Assembly (NCBI GenBank): GCA_016222825.1
Contig: JACRQF010000001.1
Span: 1 to 64,000 of the forward strand
DNA length: 64,000 nt
Source: Verrucomicrobiota bacterium
GTDB lineage: Bacteria > Verrucomicrobiota > Verrucomicrobiia > CAIQCK01
Direction: 5' to 3'
Position numbers and translations under genes: made by a program. This document shows positions 59,492 through 64,000 of this stretch, in pieces (the stretch's first letter is position 1; each line of letters begins with the position of its first letter). A model generated the notes under the pieces. That model was not told where the DNA came from. It did no database searches and saw nothing but the letters and a program-made list of their open reading frames with translations.

Positions 59492-59638
59492 AGTCCTGAT
59501 TGTTCCCAACGAAACCAACCAACCACTGGCGGTTGTCTTTCAGATAAAGCTGTCGAAGCGGCTCCTTAATCTCCAAGAACATCGTGGCCGGAGTGTATGG
59601 CGGACGGCGGAACGCGGCAAGCATTCTGAGGCAGGGGG

Positions 59639-59706
59639 CAGAGGCCAGAGACCAGAGATCAGAGACCAGAGGTCAGAAGTCAGGGGTCGGAGATCAGGAG
59701 GCAGTG
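59639..59706. repeat. Degenerate heptamer tandem repeat (CAGAGAY)
   Basis: About nine seven-base units such as CAGAGAC CAGAGAT CAGAGAC CAGAGGT CAGAAGT in the spacer upstream of 59852..60124. Nothing else is seen in 59492..59851 apart from a possible promoter for the defence operon. Confidence 0.85.
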
Positions 59707-59851
59707 GACAGAAATCAACCTGCACCCAGCGACAATTCCCGCCAATTCCCGCTTGTCAGGTTTCCTAAGAGCTAGTAGCGTCCGGCCGCGCTGGTTGCGG
59801 GTATCGCAACCGGCAAGAGAAGCACTTCAACAATCAATCAAGGACACGCGA

Positions 59852-60124
59852 ATGAAAAGACTCACCGTAATACTGTTCACCTTCCTCTGCGCAGCGGCTG
59901 TCAGCCTGTATGCCGGCGACAAAGGCCAAAAGAAAGCTGAACACGGCAAGCGGCCTCCCATGACCGCCGAGCAGAAGGAGACCATGAAGAAGATGACCGA
60001 GAAGTATGATGCCAACAAGGACGGCAAGCTCGACAAGGAAGAACGCGCCAAGATGTCCGACGAGGACAAGGATGCAATGAAGAAGCTCTTCCCGCACGCT
60101 CACAAGGCGAAGAAGAAGGAGTAG
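59852..60124 (+). CDS. Small secreted EF-hand protein
   Basis: 90 residues; AAGGA seven bases upstream of the ATG at 59852. Signal peptide 1-21 (VILFTFLCAAAVSLYA). One canonical EF-hand loop: DANKDGKLDKEE (D-N-D-G-L-E calcium ligands). A second, weaker loop-like stretch (MSDEDKDAMKKL) follows. The rest is Lys-rich. Likely a periplasmic or secreted calcium-binding protein, a kind common in Verrucomicrobiota and Planctomycetes. Own transcript closed by a strong terminator at 60145..60194. Confidence 0.85.
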   Translation: MKRLTVILFTFLCAAAVSLYAGDKGQKKAEHGKRPPMTAEQKETMKKMTEKYDANKDGKLDKEERAKMSDEDKDAMKKLFPHAHKAKKKE

Positions 60125-60144
60125 TCCTTTAGTTGTCCGTATTT

Positions 60145-60194
60145 GCCGGGGTGACTTGGCGGGCCTGCCCGCAGAGTCACCCCGGCGCTTTTTT
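60145..60194 (+). terminator. Intrinsic terminator of the EF-hand gene
   Basis: Exact arms GCCGGGGTGACT (60145..60156) and AGTCACCCCGGC (60175..60186), then GCTTTTTT. Located 20 bases after the stop at 60124. Confidence 0.92.
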
Positions 60195-60208
60195 GGTCCA
60201 GGAGCGAA

Positions 60209-60261
60209 CGGAGGACGGAGGACGGAGGACGGAGATCAGAGGTCAGAGGTCAGAGACCAGC
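60209..60261. repeat. Heptamer tandem repeat (GGAGGAC to AGAGGTC)
   Basis: Three exact GGAGGAC units pass into GGAGATC, AGAGGTC, AGAGGTC and AGAGACC. Shorter runs of the same family are at 60944..60971 and 62601..62623. Confidence 0.88.
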
Positions 60262-60321
60262 AAGAGCGGAGGGGGATTTTTCGAGTGGCGCGCGGACGGC
60301 GGGCGGTGGCAGGCTGGGCGC

Positions 60322-60936
60322 ATGAAGAAGCTCCTTGGTTCCACATTCCTGCTGCTGACTTTGCTGGCCCCGCTCCGCGCCGCCGGGCCGGAACACCCCG
60401 CGATTCTCAAGGAGCCTGCGGACTGGCGCTTTGAAAGAATGGCGATCCCCCCGGGATTTGCGCCTGACATCAAGCTCACCGGCTCCGAGGAAATACGGTT
60501 CGCGCCCGGGATGTTCGACCCCAATTCCAGCAACTATTTCACTTACGTCATGGTCATCCTGGCCGACGGCGCGCCGGAACTGGGCGCGGCGGACCTCAAG
60601 GAGTTCCTTGAGACATATTATCGCGGACTCAGCGCCGCCGTGGGCCGGAGCAAGGGATTCTCGCCGGACGCCGGGCAGATGAGGGCCGTGGTGAAGCCGG
60701 CGCCGCCCGGCCCGGATGCGAAGAACCGCTTCGTCGCTGAAGTCATTTTCTTCGACTCCTTTTCCGACGGGCGCAAGATCAACCTCCACGTGGAAGCCGT
60801 CGTGATTCCACGGCCGGCCTCGAAGCAGACCTGCCTGATCATGCTGGTGTCCCCAAGTTCCAAGGATGCCGCTGTCTGGCAAACCCTGCGCGACATCGGC
60901 CGCAAGACCGCAAGGAGCGCGGCGGGAACAAACTGA
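60322..60936 (+). CDS. Secreted hypothetical protein
   Basis: 204 residues from the ATG at 60322 (MKKLLGSTFLLLTLLAPLRA, a signal peptide of about 21 residues). The mature part is mixed alpha/beta: DWRFERMAIPPGFAPDIKLT, SNYFTYVMVILADGAPELG, DLKEFLETYYRGLSAAVGR, NLHVEAVVIPRPASKQTCLI. I do not recognise the family. No catalytic pattern is visible. It stands alone between heptamer repeats. Confidence 0.75.
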   Translation: MKKLLGSTFLLLTLLAPLRAAGPEHPAILKEPADWRFERMAIPPGFAPDIKLTGSEEIRFAPGMFDPNSSNYFTYVMVILADGAPELGAADLKEFLETYYRGLSAAVGRSKGFSPDAGQMRAVVKPAPPGPDAKNRFVAEVIFFDSFSDGRKINLHVEAVVIPRPASKQTCLIMLVSPSSKDAAVWQTLRDIGRKTARSAAGTN

Positions 60937-60973
60937 GAATGGGCCGGAGATCAGAGGTCAGAGGTCAGAAAGA

Positions 60974-61165
60974 GCACAACCGGGCACACGCATCGTAGCG
61001 CAGGTTTCCAACCTGCTGTGTCGCGGATTTCCAATCCGCAGGTTTCCGCCCATCGAGCGCGTTGTCTCGTGCGAACGCACTGCCGGCTGGAAGCCGGCGA
61101 TACAGCAGGTTGGAAACCTGCGCCACATGAGTCCGCGAACGGGGTGCGTGTGCCCGGTTGCGCCC
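60974..61165. repeat. Composite palindromic element with terminal inverted repeats, copy B
   Basis: Ends at 60974..60993 and 61143..61165 are inverted versions of the ACCGGGCACACGC sequence seen at 47696..47889. Inner arms are GCAGGTTTCCAACCTGC, GCGGATTTCCAATCCGC and GCCGGCTGGAAGCCGGC. Relative to copy A the element is inverted. The GACTTCCAGTC arms of copy A are replaced by GGTTTCCAACC on both sides, keeping base pairing. Confidence 0.8.
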
Positions 61166-61235
61166 GTCGGAAATCGGATGGCTCGACGGGGCTGGGAAGA
61201 GAGCGTATGATTGGGCCAGAAACGGAGGCTTTACG

Positions 61236-61721
61236 ATGAGGAAGACATTGTTGCAGTGGTTGTGCCCGGCGGTGTTGGCGGCCGGGCTGGTGTTGGGAAC
61301 AGGAACGACGCCGGCCGTGGCCCAGGACCGGGAACGCGCCGAACTGAATGAGCGCCTGAACCGGCTGGAGCGATGCGTCCGTGAGATGGCCGAGCATCAA
61401 CAGAAGATGACGCGGCATTTCACGCCCGGCGTGCATCGCCCGGATGGAAAACCCGCGGCAGGTCCCGGCGCGGTTTGTCCGCTGCCACCGCAGCCCAAGC
61501 CGGCGGTGGACGCGAAGTGCCCGCTCAAGCCGTGCCCCTACTTTTGGGTGGCTCTGCTGGGGCTGGCGGCGACGATCAACATCCTGCTCGCGGTCTGGAT
61601 ATTCACAGACATCCGCAAGCGTGGCGAGGGGCACGGCATCTTTGTGGCGCTGGCATTGGTGGCGGGCATTCCGACGGCGATCATCTACGCGCTGGTGCGA
61701 ATCGGCGACAAGAAGTCCTGA
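61236..61721 (+). CDS. Exported or membrane-anchored small protein with one coiled coil and two membrane segments
   Basis: 161 residues; GGAGG seven bases upstream of the ATG at 61236. Signal-like segment 8-28 (LCPAVLAAGLVLGTG). A short coiled coil (AELNERLNRLERCVREMAEH) comes next, then a Pro/Cys-rich linker (AVCPLPPQPKPAVDAKCPLK). Two hydrophobic segments follow (FWVALLGLAATINILLAVWI and GIFVALALVAGIPTAIIYAL). Probably an inner-membrane protein with the coiled coil outside. Family unknown. Confidence 0.75.
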   Translation: MRKTLLQWLCPAVLAAGLVLGTGTTPAVAQDRERAELNERLNRLERCVREMAEHQQKMTRHFTPGVHRPDGKPAAGPGAVCPLPPQPKPAVDAKCPLKPCPYFWVALLGLAATINILLAVWIFTDIRKRGEGHGIFVALALVAGIPTAIIYALVRIGDKKS

Positions 61722-61827
61722 GCCTGAGCCGTATCCATGTGGTGGCTGCGGCCCCTGACGGCCCTCTGCCCATCGGATAGGGAGATGGGCCGGGGGCTTG
61801 TCATCAAGGGCTGGGCAGACGGGAGAG

Positions 61828-62322
61828 TCAGGCCGCAGCCGGCGCTTGCGCGTCCGCGTGCCGCTCCATCCACGCCTCGCCCAGTTTCTGAAGCGACTTG
61901 GGCTGGAATGTTTCCTGAGCCAGCGCAATGACCGTCCGCTCCTCGTTGCCAAAGTGATCGCGCAAGATGCGCATCGCCGCCAGCAAGTGGCTCTTGGCGT
62001 CCGCGACATTTCGCGCCTGCTGCGCTTTCTTCAAAAGGCCGATGCACTCCTTGTGGTTGGCGCTGAACTGCGCGAACTGGCCCTTCTCCGCCAGCATGCT
62101 GTTCAAGGGCGTAAACAGCAGGTTCTCTTCCGCCTCGGCATAGTCGAGCGTCACGCCCTCCACAATGCGGGCGAAGGCGCCGATCTCAGCGGCGGTTTCC
62201 ATGTCGCGCATGGCGCGCTTTGTTTGGTCGAACACAGCGCGAAGAAGCATGTGGTGACAGACCAGGATATCCGTGGCTTTCAAGGGGCTGCTCCAGGTTT
62301 CGAGATGAGTGTGGGGGGGCAA
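61828..62322 (-). CDS. Hemerythrin-like protein
   Basis: 164 residues, all-alpha. Candidate iron ligands in order: LVCHHMLLRAVF, YAEAEENLLFTPL (E), SANHKECIGLL (H..E) and LRDHFGNEERTV (H..E), matching the HHE-type pattern H...HxxxE...H...HxxxE. Proteins of this family bind O2, NO or act in iron and redox sensing in the cytoplasm. No partner gene is next to it. The start at 62322 (MPPHTHLETWSSPLK) is the first ATG. Confidence 0.82.
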   Translation of the reverse strand: MPPHTHLETWSSPLKATDILVCHHMLLRAVFDQTKRAMRDMETAAEIGAFARIVEGVTLDYAEAEENLLFTPLNSMLAEKGQFAQFSANHKECIGLLKKAQQARNVADAKSHLLAAMRILRDHFGNEERTVIALAQETFQPKSLQKLGEAWMERHADAQAPAAA

Positions 62323-62628
62323 GCTGCACCGTCCTTTCTATGCCGGGTTCGCTGAACTGCTTTGCCACAAAGTCCGGACACGCGCTCTCATCGCGTCGTC
62401 TTCGTGGGTGATCACGGCGTTGCATCGCTGCCTCGGATTCCAACTGCTATCCCCGGCCTGGAAGTTCACGGTTGGTCCTCGTTATTCATGACGCCATCGG
62501 GGACACTACGTCGGGTCGCCGCCGCGTGTCAGTCGGATTAAACCTGAAAGAGGCATAGGGATAGTTCCTAGCCGAATGCCCCTGCGCGAGCGAAGCCCCT
62601 GGAGATCAGAGGCCGGAAATCAGCCGCT
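62323..62628. other. Intergenic, mostly featureless
   Basis: No gene, RNA or clear promoter is visible. A short heptamer repeat of the CAGAGRTC family (GGAGATC AGAGGCC GGAAATC) is at 62601..62623 near the stop of the FAD oxidoreductase. Confidence 0.5.
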
Positions 62629-64000
62629 TCACGGGAGCGGCACGAACTGGATGGCGTCGGCGATGACGTGGCCGTTGGTCTTGTCGTTGCGAATCTCCAC
62701 CCAGCCCGCCGCGCCGGCGTCGAAGCGGAAAACGCCTAGCTTCAACGGCAGGTTGTCCTTGAGCGGCTGGCGCTGGTTGACGACGACGGTCTTCTCGCCG
62801 TCGGCGGAGCGGATGACGACGGGGACGTTGGTGGCGCGGTTGGCCAGCGGGGAGTGGATGATGCGGACTTCGTAGCGGCCGGCTTGCGGGAGCTTCGGCG
62901 TGAAGCGGACGCGCTTCTGGCCTTTCTCCTCGTTACCGTCGTGGATGTAGCCGTCGCCAACAAACGGGCCGGCGGAAGCGCCATGCGGCCACTCGCCGGT
63001 GACCGCCGCCTGCGTGTCGTCCACAACGATGCCGGCGAGCTTGCTCGCGTCGAGCATGGCGGTTTTGCGCGGCTCGTGCTTGGGGAAACCGTCGTTGGTG
63101 ATGATCTGCCCCTGCGCCTTGAGTTTCGCGGCGAGTTTCTCGTAAGAGACCTTCTGCACCGTCACGCCGTCGTCCATCGCAATCGCCGCCGCCACGGCGC
63201 TGGACTGGCCCATGATCATGAAGACCGGCTCCATGCGGATGGAACCGTAGGCGATGTGCGTCGCGGAGAGGCAGACGGGGACGAAGAGGTTGTCGCACTC
63301 GGCGGCCTTCGGCACGATGGAGCGATAAGAGACCGGATACGGCCCGCTGACGCCGACCTCCACGTCGCCCTCGTTCTCGACGTGGCCGTTCTTGACGAGG
63401 CGCTGGCAGTTGTGGCTGTCCATGCCGTAAGCGCCAAGGCCGACGCCGTCCGCCACCTTCCGCGTCCAACGACAGTCGTGCTCGGTCATCACGTAGTCGG
63501 AGATCATCCGTCGCGCCTCGCGGACATACATCTGGGGCGGGAAATGGTCCGTCTCGACGAACTCATCCTTCGCGAGGCCCCACTCGTTCATCTCGTCGCG
63601 CAGTTTCTGCGGCACGCGCTTGTTGGTGGCGAGGAAGTAGAGGAAGCCGCGGATGTAGTTCACGTGCTCGTTCCAGATGCGCTCGCGCGTGGCGTAGTCG
63701 CCGTCGGGATAGTCGTAATTGCAGCCGATGAAGTCGGTGGAGAACGGCCCGTTATTGTTGGTGTCGGTCTTGCCGTTGGGCATCCGCACGGGAGCCATGA
63801 GTTTGTTGACCGGCGGCAGCTTGTCGGCGGCGACGCACACTTCGAGGTAACGCGCGAGCAACTCGAACTTCTTCTCATCGTATCCCGGCGGCGCAGTCCA
63901 CGGGACTTTGTTGCCTTCCACCTTCGTCATGCAGAGGCGGAAGTTGTAAGCCTGCACGCAGCGGTCGCCCGCGCCCACCACGCCGCCATCGCCCGGCTGG
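62629..64000 (-). CDS. FAD-dependent oxidoreductase with golvesin-like C-terminal domain, C-terminal part (runs off window)
   Basis: 457 codons are inside the window; the reading frame is open to 64000, so the N-terminus with the FAD-binding GxGxxG lies outside. Visible family parts: AYNFRLCMTKVEGNKVPW, YVREARRMISDYVMTEHDC, VGLGAYGMDSHNCQR, GPYPVSYRSIVPKAAECDNL and MEPVFMIMGQSSAVAAAIAM, all typical of FAD_oxidored-type proteins of Planctomycetes and Verrucomicrobia. The last 120 residues (DGYIHDGNEEKGQKRVRFTP, AGRYEVRIIHSPLANRATNV, AAGWVEIRNDKTNGHVIADA) form a golvesin/xanthan-lyase-type beta domain that may bind carbohydrate. Probable secreted or periplasmic sugar or polysaccharide oxidoreductase; substrate unknown. 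Confidence 0.88.
   Translation of the reverse strand, partial: QPGDGGVVGAGDRCVQAYNFRLCMTKVEGNKVPWTAPPGYDEKKFELLARYLEVCVAADKLPPVNKLMAPVRMPNGKTDTNNNGPFSTDFIGCNYDYPDGDYATRERIWNEHVNYIRGFLYFLATNKRVPQKLRDEMNEWGLAKDEFVETDHFPPQMYVREARRMISDYVMTEHDCRWTRKVADGVGLGAYGMDSHNCQRLVKNGHVENEGDVEVGVSGPYPVSYRSIVPKAAECDNLFVPVCLSATHIAYGSIRMEPVFMIMGQSSAVAAAIAMDDGVTVQKVSYEKLAAKLKAQGQIITNDGFPKHEPRKTAMLDASKLAGIVVDDTQAAVTGEWPHGASAGPFVGDGYIHDGNEEKGQKRVRFTPKLPQAGRYEVRIIHSPLANRATNVPVVIRSADGEKTVVVNQRQPLKDNLPLKLGVFRFDAGAAGWVEIRNDKTNGHVIADAIQFVPLP

Overview
The window looks like part of a high-GC bacterial chromosome, most likely from the Verrucomicrobiota. I infer this from the style of its gene families: a large acyl-CoA dehydrogenase variant, FAD-dependent oxidoreductases with a golvesin/xanthan-lyase-type C-terminus, FN3 cassette proteins, and many small palindromic and heptamer repeats. 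There is no rRNA or tRNA here to prove it. Both edges cut genes (1..285 and 62629..64000).

Region 1 (1-14.7 kb, all minus strand) encodes exported proteins. Four paralogues (1..285 partial, 823..2262, 4037..5386, 5439..6779) share an N-terminal beta-rich domain and end in about 90-residue repeats built on W-G, PTDGR and LWS-NG-W motifs. A fifth gene (12234..14732) carries two FN3 domains and four of these repeats. Between them lie two large di-haem MauG/cytochrome c peroxidase-family proteins (7548..9611, 10092..12173) and a deletion relic of a third. A promoter-like motif (GGGAAC, 17-18 bp, CTCTTAC) precedes three of the paralogues, one cytochrome gene and the relic. A small gene pair at 2742..3817, one gene frameshifted, interrupts the series.

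Region 2 (15.2-21.2 kb, minus) is a MacAB/TolC-like export operon: ATPase, FtsX-type permease, membrane-fusion protein and two outer-membrane efflux proteins.

Region 3 (21.4-41.9 kb, both strands in short operons) is the most interesting part. It has an alpha-oxoamine synthase resembling serine palmitoyltransferase, a B12-type radical SAM protein, a SPASM radical SAM protein, a PlsC acyltransferase, a ketoacyl synthase, a one-chain ACP-FabZ fusion, an SDR reductase, an acyl-CoA dehydrogenase, a polysaccharide deacetylase-like protein and eight glycosyltransferases or likely ones. Together they suggest a dedicated glycosylated aminolipid (sphingoid-like) pathway, perhaps exported by region 2.

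Region 4 (42-50.5 kb) holds an SGNH hydrolase flanked by a duplicated gene tail, two membrane proteins, a small secreted protein, a leucine-rich-repeat-like protein and a minus-strand cassette: HTH protein, 14-residue-repeat protein, FN3 protein and a small unknown. The spaces between are full of palindromic elements.

Region 5 (50.7-59.5 kb, minus) is a probable defence operon: PLD-SNF2 helicase, Fic protein and a very large Eco57I-type methyltransferase.

Region 6 (59.8-64 kb) has small secreted or membrane proteins, a hemerythrin-like protein and the FAD oxidoreductase. Heptamer repeats and a composite palindromic element bounded by inverted 23-bp ends separate them.
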